A stretch of DNA of 11,928 bases. It comes from Muribaculaceae bacterium. Lineage in GTDB: Bacteria > Bacteroidota > Bacteroidia > Bacteroidales > Muribaculaceae. Of this stretch, positions 1-7,000 are shown piece after piece. The position numbers and the translations under genes were made by a program. A model generated the notes under the pieces. It was not told where the DNA came from and did not search any database. It saw only the letters and a list, made by a program, of their open reading frames with translations. How positions within the stretch are numbered: the first letter of the stretch is position 1; each line of letters starts with the position of its first letter. The DNA lies in assembly GCA_902836725.1 (NCBI GenBank), contig CADFRV010000062.1:1-11928 (forward strand). Reading direction: 5' to 3'.

Positions 1-1
1 T

Positions 2-1135
2 AAAAAGTATGAATTTCTGAATGTCGGCACGGTGGATGCCCCGTATCTCCCGAAAATAGAAGAGGCTGTGCTGAGAGTATTACGCAGCGGACGTTATATC
101 GGCGGCCCTGAATTGGAAAAATTTGAAAACCGCCTGTCTACGCTATGTGGAACCACATATGCCATAGGAGTGAGCAATGGCCTGGACGCCTTGCGTCTTA
201 TATTGAAAGCATATGTAGCGACCGGAGATATGTCTCCCGGAGATGAAGTTATCGTTGCTGCGAACACTTTCATCGCCTCAGTGCTGGCCATAGTGGATGC
301 CGGGCTCACTCCTGTGCTTATAGATCCGGATCCCGCTACGAGCAATCTCGACACGTCGCTGATAGAAGCGGCCATCACCCCGCGCACAAAAGCCATAATG
401 CCGGTGCACCTCTATGGCCGCGCCTGCTGGGACGAGACACTGCGCACACTCGCTGCAGAGCGAGGCATAAAAATCATCGAGGACAACGCCCAGGCCATCG
501 GAGCCACATCGCATCTTGAGGGATTGTGCGGAAGCCATACTACAGGTGCGCTCGGCGATGCGGCGGCTTTCAGTTTCTATCCTACGAAAAATATAGGGGC
601 GATAGGAGACGCCGGAGCAGTCACTACTTCTGACGCCAAACTTGCCACTGCAGTGCGGGCACTCGCCAATTACGGCAGCGACCGACGCTACCATAACATC
701 TACTGCGGATACAATTGCCGCCTCGATCCGATTCAGGCCGCCATACTCAATGTGAAGCTCGACCATCTTGCCGACGAGACAGAGCGCCGCAGAAAAATAG
801 CGGGGATATACGGCACCCATATCAGCAACGGTAAAGTGCGCATCCCGTTTGACGGAAAAGAAGAATGCGTATGGCACCAGTATGTAGTGCATGTGGAAGA
901 ACGCGACAGATTTACCGCCCATCTTGACAGAAACGGAGTGGGATGGGACATACATTACGCCACTCCCCCACATATGCAGCCATGTTTCACAGACGAAGGC
1001 GCGAAACTCATTAAAATACCGTTCCCACTTACTGTCACCGAGAAACTGGCAGCGGAATGTGTCAGCCTCCCGATTTCGGCATGCACTTCCGAAACAGACG
1101 CGAAAGAGATTTCTGACATCATAAATGCGTTTTAG
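2..1135 (+). CDS. DegT/DnrJ/EryC1/StrS family PLP-dependent sugar aminotransferase (5' end missing)
   Basis: This family transfers an amino group, usually from glutamate, to a keto sugar nucleotide and so makes amino sugars for surface polysaccharides in the cytoplasm. The reading frame is open from base 2 and reads KKYEFLNVGTVDAPY before the first possible start codon (GTG at 32). Family members normally begin with this FLN-G--DAPY segment, so the true start lies a few codons outside the window. Visible family marks are SGRYIGGPELEKFE near the N-terminus, the cofactor segment EDNAQAIGA, and the Schiff-base lysine in FYPTKNIGAIGDAGA (codon 587-589). The C-terminal small domain is complete and ends at TAG 1133-1135. 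The motifs resemble FdtB/QdtB-type 3-aminotransferases of dTDP-sugar pathways, but the substrate cannot be fixed from sequence. No other sugar-nucleotide gene is visible on the right side; partners may lie upstream. Confidence 0.93.
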   Translation, partial: KKYEFLNVGTVDAPYLPKIEEAVLRVLRSGRYIGGPELEKFENRLSTLCGTTYAIGVSNGLDALRLILKAYVATGDMSPGDEVIVAANTFIASVLAIVDAGLTPVLIDPDPATSNLDTSLIEAAITPRTKAIMPVHLYGRACWDETLRTLAAERGIKIIEDNAQAIGATSHLEGLCGSHTTGALGDAAAFSFYPTKNIGAIGDAGAVTTSDAKLATAVRALANYGSDRRYHNIYCGYNCRLDPIQAAILNVKLDHLADETERRRKIAGIYGTHISNGKVRIPFDGKEECVWHQYVVHVEERDRFTAHLDRNGVGWDIHYATPPHMQPCFTDEGAKLIKIPFPLTVTEKLAAECVSLPISACTSETDAKEISDIINAF

Positions 1136-1188
1136 CGTTTTTTAACGATCATAAAGCTATTAAAACCCTTAATATAGGTGGCATCTGT

Positions 1189-1219
1189 TTTGCAAAAACA
1201 TAAAAAACGTGTAACTTTG
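1189..1219 (+). promoter_or_regulatory. Bacteroidetes-type promoter of the structured RNA
   Basis: A -33 box TTTG (1189-1192) and a -7 box TAACTTTG (1212-1219) are separated by exactly 19 bases, a full match to the Bacteroidetes sigma-ABfr consensus TTTG-N19-TAnnTTTG. Transcription should begin about 6-8 bases further on, near 1225-1227. No protein gene starts downstream within 390 bases, and a terminator follows at 1495, so the promoter drives a noncoding transcript. Confidence 0.85.
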
Positions 1220-1224
1220 CAGTG

Positions 1225-1537
1225 AAATTCCAGGTGCAATTTATTTTAGGTTCACAACTGTTTTAGGATCGAGCTGAATTCAGCAAAGCTCCTGTAATGG
1301 TAAAACCGTCGATAAAACGGTAAACCGGCAAGGTTGCGAAAGAAATAATACCGACAACGCTGCATCATCGTGAGATGCCCGCAACGGGGTCTGCATTAAG
1401 GAATTTAGATGAATGTAAGTAAGATATAATCTCTACACGTAAATTCCGATTAAAACAGGAATTTTTAGAATCACAAATCTTGCCTTTTGGCTTTAATCCA
1501 TAGTTACCTGTGAAGGAAACAATGGATTTTTTTATTT
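1225..1537 (+). ncRNA. Structured noncoding RNA of about 310 nt, possibly the Bacteroidales-1/6S-like RNA
   Basis: The transcript is bounded by a consensus promoter and an intrinsic terminator and contains no plausible reading frame. Several local hairpins can be drawn: accgt/acggt (1306-1322 area), gcatc/gatgc (1362-1378) and gagct/agctc (1271-1291). The 5' end AAATTCC (1225-1231) can pair with GGAATTT at 1458-1464, closing the molecule; a second copy of each arm (1400-1406 and 1441-1447) can also pair, so two mutually exclusive folds exist. The conserved signatures of tmRNA, RNase P RNA and SRP RNA are not seen. Promoter-plus-terminator architecture in a Bacteroidales is what is described for the Bacteroidales-1 RNA, which I recall being proposed as a 6S homologue; I cannot verify this assignment from sequence. 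A cis-acting leader is less likely because the terminator is followed by no clear gene. Confidence 0.6.
1495..1537 (+). terminator. Intrinsic terminator of the structured RNA
   Basis: AATCCAT (1495-1501) pairs with ATGGATT (1522-1528). The stem continues inward with GTT/AAC and CC/GG around a 6-base loop. It is followed at once by five further T bases, one A and three T. This is a good rho-independent terminator on the plus strand. Confidence 0.8.
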
Positions 1538-1540
1538 CTA

Positions 1541-1984
1541 TACGGTCAGGCGAACCAAAACTACAGTTAAAGAGTTGAAATAATATACAACTATTATTTA
1601 CCGCTCTAATTACTACGCTATGAATGACTCTTTACTCAACACCCGCCTTGTAAAAATGGCCAGATTGGGACGGAATGTCCTGATGCTTACAATGTTTACT
1701 GTTCCTTTCGTGTTGCCCTTGATTTTCTGACAGCGACATATGAGCTGCACAATTCCAAACAGCGACACCAAATTCAGATACACATATCTCAAGGCGCCGT
1801 ACTGCACACCGGTACAGCGCCTTCTGCAGTTTTACAATACCTTCCGGCATAGAGAGAGTGCAGGCATACGGCTGTATGACCCATTCTAAACCAATCGCCC
1901 CGATTTTATGTTTATCTATTGTGTCATTCAAAGGATATGATACAACATACGTAACACAGACATACTTAAAACTAAAGAATATAT
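1541..1984. other. Gene-poor intergenic stretch between the RNA terminator and the glutaminase-like gene
   Basis: About 440 bases without a convincing gene. It holds a 36-codon plus-strand ORF (1620-1730) with a hydrophobic end. A further 49-codon ORF (1740-1889) lies in the same frame, separated only by one TGA and three codons. A 99-codon minus-strand ORF overlaps both and has an unnatural composition rich in His and Cys. No consensus promoter was found for the gene at 1985; the best candidate is a weak -7-like TATGTTTA at 1907-1914 without a good -33 box. Confidence 0.5.
1620..1730 (+). CDS. Possible small membrane peptide (36 aa), doubtful
   Basis: The ATG at 1620 opens a 36-codon frame ending in TGA at 1728-1730. 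The product starts MNDSLLNTRLVKMARLGRN, a basic polar segment, and ends in an uncharged run of about 17 residues (VLMLTMFTVPFVLPLIF), which is the layout of a single-span membrane peptide or of a signal-like segment. I do not recognise the family. After the TGA the frame remains open to 1887, so this may equally be the remnant of a longer, broken gene. There is no consensus promoter or ribosome site directly upstream, although Bacteroidetes often lack the latter. It lies about 80 bases after the terminator of the structured RNA. It should be treated as a candidate only. Confidence 0.2.
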   Translation: MNDSLLNTRLVKMARLGRNVLMLTMFTVPFVLPLIF

Positions 1985-2914
1985 ATGGAACGTAAAATTT
2001 CGTTAAACGATCTCAGAAAAGCAGTAGACGAAGCCTATGAGCTTGTGAAATCTATAAAAGAGGGTGAAATAGACCCCCGTAATACCGGAGCCCGCGAAAA
2101 CCAGATGGGCATCAGTGTGGTGCTGGCCGACGGTACGACAATAAACAAGGGCGACACCGACGTGAAAGTGCCTATGGGGTCGATCGTAAGAGTTCCTCTG
2201 GCATCGGTAATGTTCTCGCAGAACTCACGTGACGAGCTTATAAAGAAATCCGGCCAGTGCCCATGCCATAAAAAGCCTCACAAACCCGCCCACCTCCCTG
2301 TAAGCGCGCATACTATCCGCGCATTCTCGGCAATGGAGCCTACCGGAGACCCCGAATCCAAATGGAACATCTACGAGAACCGCATGATAGACCTTATGGG
2401 AACATCCCCCGAACTGAACGTCCCGGTCTACAACGCACTGAAAAAACAGGTGGAGGATGACAATACCGTAAACCGCCTCGCCGAAGACGGATATTATCTG
2501 TATGACGACGCCGTAATGGCCGTGGACCTCGCCACAAAGGCCGAAGCCATGAGCGCATCCACCGCACAGCTTGCGATGATGGGCGCCACCATTGCCGCCG
2601 ACGGTGTGAACCCCGCAACGAAAAAGATTGTGTTCGACGGCGAAATCGCCAAATACATCGTGGCACTTATGGCCGCCAAAGGCCCGCATAAAATGAACGG
2701 TCCGTGGCTTGTTTCCACAGGTCTGCCTGCCAAAGCCAGCTTCGGAGGCACAATCCTCGGCATCTATCCCGGAGTGATGGCCGTGGCAGCATACGGAGCG
2801 GAACTGAACCCCACCCGCGTAAGCATAAAGGCCGCCCGCGCCATAAAACACATCATGGAAAAACTTGACATGAGCGTCTTCAGCTCCGCGAGAGTTTCCA
2901 TAGTAAAAGACTGA
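1985..2914 (+). CDS. Glutaminase-like protein (serine-dependent beta-lactamase fold), probably catalytically altered
   Basis: The 309-residue product has the length and layout of GlsA-type glutaminases, which hydrolyse glutamine to glutamate and ammonia in the cytoplasm. Matching segments, judged by eye against remembered E. coli sequences, are GISVVLADGTTINKGD (about 43-58; GlsA has LGIAICTVDGQLFQAGD), the segment around GSIVRVPL (about 66-73; the active-site QSISKV region), the segment before YNAL (INAGA in GlsA) and GLPAKASFGGTI (GLPAKSGVGGGI). The catalytic SxxK lysine appears replaced by Arg and the KSG-like motif by KAS, so normal glutaminase activity is doubtful. An insertion rich in Cys, His and Pro (CPCHKKPHKPAHLP, about 92-105) is unusual. 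The start ATG 1985 follows an A/T-rich leader, and no signal peptide is seen. The 182-bp inverted-repeat element begins 14 bases after the stop. An inactive or re-purposed member of the family is my inference. Confidence 0.65.
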   Translation: MERKISLNDLRKAVDEAYELVKSIKEGEIDPRNTGARENQMGISVVLADGTTINKGDTDVKVPMGSIVRVPLASVMFSQNSRDELIKKSGQCPCHKKPHKPAHLPVSAHTIRAFSAMEPTGDPESKWNIYENRMIDLMGTSPELNVPVYNALKKQVEDDNTVNRLAEDGYYLYDDAVMAVDLATKAEAMSASTAQLAMMGATIAADGVNPATKKIVFDGEIAKYIVALMAAKGPHKMNGPWLVSTGLPAKASFGGTILGIYPGVMAVAAYGAELNPTRVSIKAARAIKHIMEKLDMSVFSSARVSIVKD

Positions 2915-2928
2915 CAGAATAAGTCTAT

Positions 2929-3110
2929 GAAGTCATTTAAACTTTTTCTTTAGTGGCTTCACAAACCATCTTCTTTAAGAATTTGGCCTCTCTTTGCCTG
3001 GTTTTAACCTTATTTTCGGTCACGATGCCCGCATCGCTCCCTCAAATTCAGTTAAAATCAGCTCAAAAACAGCCTCAAATTCTTTTCGAAGAAAAAGTTT
3101 AAATGACTTC
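2929..3110. repeat. 182-bp element with perfect 22-bp terminal inverted repeats (MITE or invertible segment)
   Basis: The left arm 2929-2950 (GAAGTCATTTAAACTTTTTC plus TT) is the exact reverse complement of the right arm 3089-3110. The 138 bases between them have no coding potential. TAT is present on both outer sides (2926-2928 and 3111-3113), compatible with a 3-bp target duplication. The interior holds two direct copies of CCTCAAATTC (3040-3049 and 3073-3082) and a short palindrome CGATGC-CC-GCATCG (3023-3036). Perfect repeats of this length do not arise by chance in 180 bases. The two explanations are a miniature transposable element moved by a transposase elsewhere, or a segment inverted by a site-specific recombinase to switch the regulator 17 bases downstream. 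No consensus promoter was found inside in either orientation, which slightly favours the MITE. Confidence 0.75.
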
Positions 3111-3127
3111 TATTCCCACGACGAGCA

Positions 3128-3733
3128 ATGATATCCGCCCCCGATTTCAGGACTGCACTGGAAGAGGAATCAGATTTCCCCTTGAACGATAATATATTCC
3201 GGTATATTATCGAGAACTCAGGCGTGCGTACATTCGCACGCTCCGAGGCCATTGTGGATTTCGGGGAAATCAACCAGGACATATATATCATAAAAGAGGG
3301 TATCGTAAGAGGCTACATGCTCAACGAAGGAGCCGAGACCAATCTATATTTCGGAATGGAAGGCACACTGGTAGCCTCAATGCAGGGCTTCTCAAACGGA
3401 TCTCCGGCAATAATAAGGATCGAATGCTGCTGTCCCACCACAACACTGCATATACAGAAAAACACTTTCGACAGGATGATGGCGGAATCCAGCGAATTCT
3501 GCCGATGGGTGGCAGGAGTCTTCACACGCCGTTGCTGCTACGGCGAGCTTAAAGACAAGGTAATGAGCGGCGACGCAAAATGGCGCTACGAATGGCTCGA
3601 AAGATGCCGCCCCGAACTGTTCGAGAATGTGCCCCTCAAGGCCATTGCCTCATACCTTAAAATGACAGAAGTGCATGTGAGCCGTATCCGCAAGAAGATA
3701 CTGCAGGAAAAGAAGATCAATCATTCACGCTGA
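3128..3733 (+). CDS. Crp/Fnr-family transcriptional regulator, Cys-rich
   Basis: A 201-residue regulator with an N-terminal cyclic-nucleotide-binding-like beta-roll (about 25-115; YIIKEGIVRGYMLNEGAETN is typical of the Bacteroidetes Crp-like group), a connecting helix (about 115-145) and a C-terminal winged helix-turn-helix (about 168-191, VPLKAIASYLKMTEVHVSRI). It should bind DNA as a dimer. The phosphate-binding cassette of cAMP receptors, with its Gly-Glu and Arg-Ser/Ala residues, is not present, so cAMP is unlikely to be the ligand. Seven cysteines occur at 100, 101, 102, 125, 136, 137 and 160, many for this family, which raises the possibility of redox or metal sensing. ATG 3128 is the start because TGA at 3104-3106 closes the frame upstream. 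The gene directly follows the inverted-repeat element, and targets are unknown. Confidence 0.88.
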   Translation: MISAPDFRTALEEESDFPLNDNIFRYIIENSGVRTFARSEAIVDFGEINQDIYIIKEGIVRGYMLNEGAETNLYFGMEGTLVASMQGFSNGSPAIIRIECCCPTTTLHIQKNTFDRMMAESSEFCRWVAGVFTRRCCYGELKDKVMSGDAKWRYEWLERCRPELFENVPLKAIASYLKMTEVHVSRIRKKILQEKKINHSR

Positions 3734-3862
3734 CATCCTCAGCAGCCCGAGGCATTGAACGCACCGGAAATACGTCGTTGAACCTCCGGAAGCGAATTTC
3801 AAACATACTCTAAGCAAGCGGGCAAAATTATTTTAAACAATTATTTAAATTAACATAGGTTG

Positions 3863-3893
3863 TTGTTTTCTCAAGTCTGCTATATTACTTTTG
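3863..3893 (+). promoter_or_regulatory. Promoter of the large secreted protein gene
   Basis: A -7 box TACTTTTG (3886-3893) matches TAnnTTTG fully. Upstream lies TTG (3863-3865), 20 bases before, an acceptable -33 core. An A/T-rich tract (3824-3855) precedes it and may act as an upstream element. The predicted start near 3900 leaves a 5' leader of about 120 bases before the ATG at 4023, with two direct copies of ACGGTACA (3963-3970 and 3993-4000). This promoter shows that the frame upstream of 4023 is not translated. Confidence 0.75.
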
Positions 3894-4022
3894 CAGCTCA
3901 GGCATACAAATAAGTTTGTCAGTAGACTTATCCATTCAGCCACATCCCGGAGTAGCTGTCATACGGTACAGGCTACATGCTCCAGACAACAGACGGTACA
4001 ATCATCACAAATCAAAATAGAT

Positions 4023-7000
4023 ATGAAGAAAAATTTACTCGTATTACTGACCGCGGCCACCGTTGCCGCCGCCTCGGCGATACCGGCAATGGCTTTACTA
4101 ACAGCCAACCGCAACGCCCTGGGCACAGGCCCTGTGATAAAAGAGGGATTCCAGAAGCCACCGGAGGAACAGGATCCGAAAGCAGCCGAGGAGGCTGCCG
4201 CCAGACAGAAAGCACCTATGGCCAGAGTATCCGCCCCCGACGGGACACCGCTTCCGCAGATAGTGGCCACCGTATACGACTATGCCGCAAACACAATAGG
4301 GATGTACCGCCTGCCCGAGCTATCCGACGGCGAGATGGAGAAAGTGAGCGATGTCAGCTCATATTACGGAGGCGCTCTCAGCGGCACTACCTTCTATGCC
4401 TGCCATGACGGCCGTTACGACGAATACTGGGACACCGACAACGATCCCCACGGCCACCGCATACAGGGATATGACATAAACACCTGGGAGAAAGTCGGCG
4501 ACGAGATATACCTGCCGGAATACCGTGCGAGCGACCTTGCCATCGACCCCAAGACAGGCACCGGATATGCCTACTGCGACTACGGGGCAATGTCGTACCA
4601 TCTCTATTCTATCAACCTGGAGACAGGATTCTCGCTTGACATCACCCCAGGCGTCTCCCTTTTCAACGACGAACTGGCGTGGGCCCTCGCCTTTGACAAC
4701 GACGGCACACTCTATGGCGTGACCCGAGGAGGCGTTTTCGGAAAAGTAAACTTCACCACCGGCAAAGTGGACCGCATATCCGACATCGGGGTCACCAACG
4801 GAAGCGCGCGCTACAACTGGAGCGGCGCCTTCGATCCTGACAGCGGAGATTTCATCCTTATGGCCAACGGCGAGGAGGGTTACAGCGGCCCGACGTTCTG
4901 CAACCTCTACTCCATCAACCCGGAGACCGGCGTCGCCACACTCCTGGCCGATTTCCCCGGCAAATCGATCACATCAATCTTCATAGCCGAGAACCCAGTG
5001 GCCGACAACGCCCCGGGCACACCTTCGGCACCTGCAGGAAACTTCGCCGCGGGATCCCTGAGCGGCACCATCAGTTTCACGATGCCATCCACCCTGCATG
5101 ACGGAAGCGCCGCCACAGGGGAGGCTACATGGAAAGTGGTCGACGGTAAAGAGACCGTGGCAGAAGGTACAGCCGCATACGGAGCCGAGGTCAACGCAGC
5201 AGTCACAGTTGCCGCGGCTGGCAAACATAACTTCTCCGTATCTGCTTCGAACGCCGCAGGGGAAGGAAAGAAGGCACGCCTCTCAATGTGGGTAGGTCCC
5301 GACGTTCCCGAAAGCCCCGCCAATGTCAAGGTTGACTTTGTGGAGGACGAGAACCGGTTCACAGTAACCTGGGACGCTGTCACCACCGGAGCCAACGGCG
5401 GATTCGTGGATCCCGCATCCGTAACCTACACCGTGACCCGCATGCCGGCAGGCGTAGTCGTGGCCGAAAACATCTCCGGCACCCAGGCAGAATGCATCTA
5501 TGAGCCGGAAGGTATTGAGTCTGTCGTATTCCACGTGACCGCCTCGCAGGGTGATGCCACCTCGGCACCCGGCGTCAGCGCCCCCACAATGACCGGATCA
5601 CTCGCACTGCCTTACGACATATCCACGCTCGACTACTACGACGTGTTCACAAACTGGAGCGTGTTCGACCTCAACAACGACGGAGCCACTTGGGGACACG
5701 AATACAGCGGCATAGCCTATAAATACGACTACTCCAACGCAGCCGACGACTGGGCCCTCACACCCCCGATCAAGGCTGTCGCCGGATGCAAATACAAAGT
5801 GCATGTGGCATTCACCTGCCGCATGACCTCATGTCCCGAAAAAGTAGAGGTAAAGATGGGCTATGCATGCAGCCCCGACGCCATGACCACCGAACTCCTC
5901 CCTGTGACGCTCATCGACCAGACCGATCCGATGGGATTCGACTTCGAGATGACCGCCGAACAGGACGGCAAGATGTTCATCGGTTTCCATGCCGTGAGCG
6001 ACCCCAACATGTATTACCTCACCATCAAGGAGCTGACCATCTCCGCACCCGTAAGCTATGCGGCTCCCGCAGCTCCTGAGATCCTCGAGGTGACAGCCGA
6101 CCGCAGCGGAGCGCTCAAGGCGGCAGGCAAGGTGAAAGTGCCCGAACTTGCAGAAAACGGCACCGCACTGACAGCCGTCAGCAAACTGGAAGTGACACGC
6201 GACAACCAGGTGGTGGCCACCATCGACGCCCCGGTCCCCGGCTCGACAGTTGAATTCTCCGACGAGACGGTGACCGAAAGCGGCGAATACACCTACACAG
6301 CCTACGCATACAACGGCGACTCGAAAGGCGCGCCCTCACCTGCGTTCAAGACATTCGTAGGCATCAACCGCTCGAAAGAACTTACCGGAATAGAGATAGC
6401 ACGCAATGCCGATGACCCCACACAGGTGACCGTGACATGGGAAGCGCCTGTCTCCGACTGGCTCGGCTATCCCCTCAACGGCGAGGTAACCTACAATGTA
6501 GAGGTCTTCCCCGACAACGCATACTATCATGGCAACAAGACCTATGAGGGCATCACAGATACCCGCCTTACCTTCACCCCGACATTCGAGACAGGCCGCG
6601 ACTGCGGATTCGTCTACGTCAAGGTTTCAGCTGTGAACGCCGCCGGCATAGGCTACGCCGAAAAGAGCGCCAACATCTTCGCGGGACAGCCTGTAAAGGC
6701 TCCTTTCAAGGAGTCGTTCCCCAACTACTCGCTCGAGCACCCATGGGGCGACGGACCCTCCAACGGCCCGCAGATAGCCTCAATAACCGACGACGAGCGC
6801 TCGCTGCAGTTCCAGCAGTATAACGGGTGGAACCGCCTGATGGACTCTTCGTTCCAGAGTGCCGAAGGCTCGCAGGATCATGACAACGGCTTTGCCGGAA
6901 TGTTCGGCTGGAGCTTCGTCAACGACGATGCCGGCAATTACCACAACGAGTGGACAGAACTTCTCTCACCCGCCATCGACCTCTCCGGCGTGGAGGAGCC

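Noticed and set aside
278..973. 231-codon minus-strand ORF opposite the aminotransferase.
   Set aside because: It is a shadow of a well-supported gene with clear family motifs on the plus strand.
1225..1537. tmRNA, RNase P RNA, SRP RNA or cobalamin riboswitch.
   Set aside because: None of the conserved core sequences of these RNAs is present. No cobalamin-related gene follows.
1728..1730. TGA read through or coding for selenocysteine, joining the two small ORFs.
   Set aside because: No selenocysteine insertion element was seen and the protein shows no redox motif around the codon; a plain stop or a broken gene is simpler.
1632..1931. 99-codon minus-strand ORF.
   Set aside because: Its composition is unlike a real protein, with many His and Cys, no recognisable domain and no promoter. 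It overlaps equally open frames on the other strand.
2951..3088. An invertible promoter inside the inverted-repeat element.
   Set aside because: No TTTG-N19-TAnnTTTG match was found in either orientation. TTTG at 2993-2996 and TATTTTCG at 3011-3018 are only 14 bases apart. Inversion itself remains possible.
3891..4022. In-frame extension of the large secreted protein beginning at TTG 3891.
   Set aside because: The TTG is part of the promoter's -7 box, and the ATG at 4023 starts a proper signal peptide.
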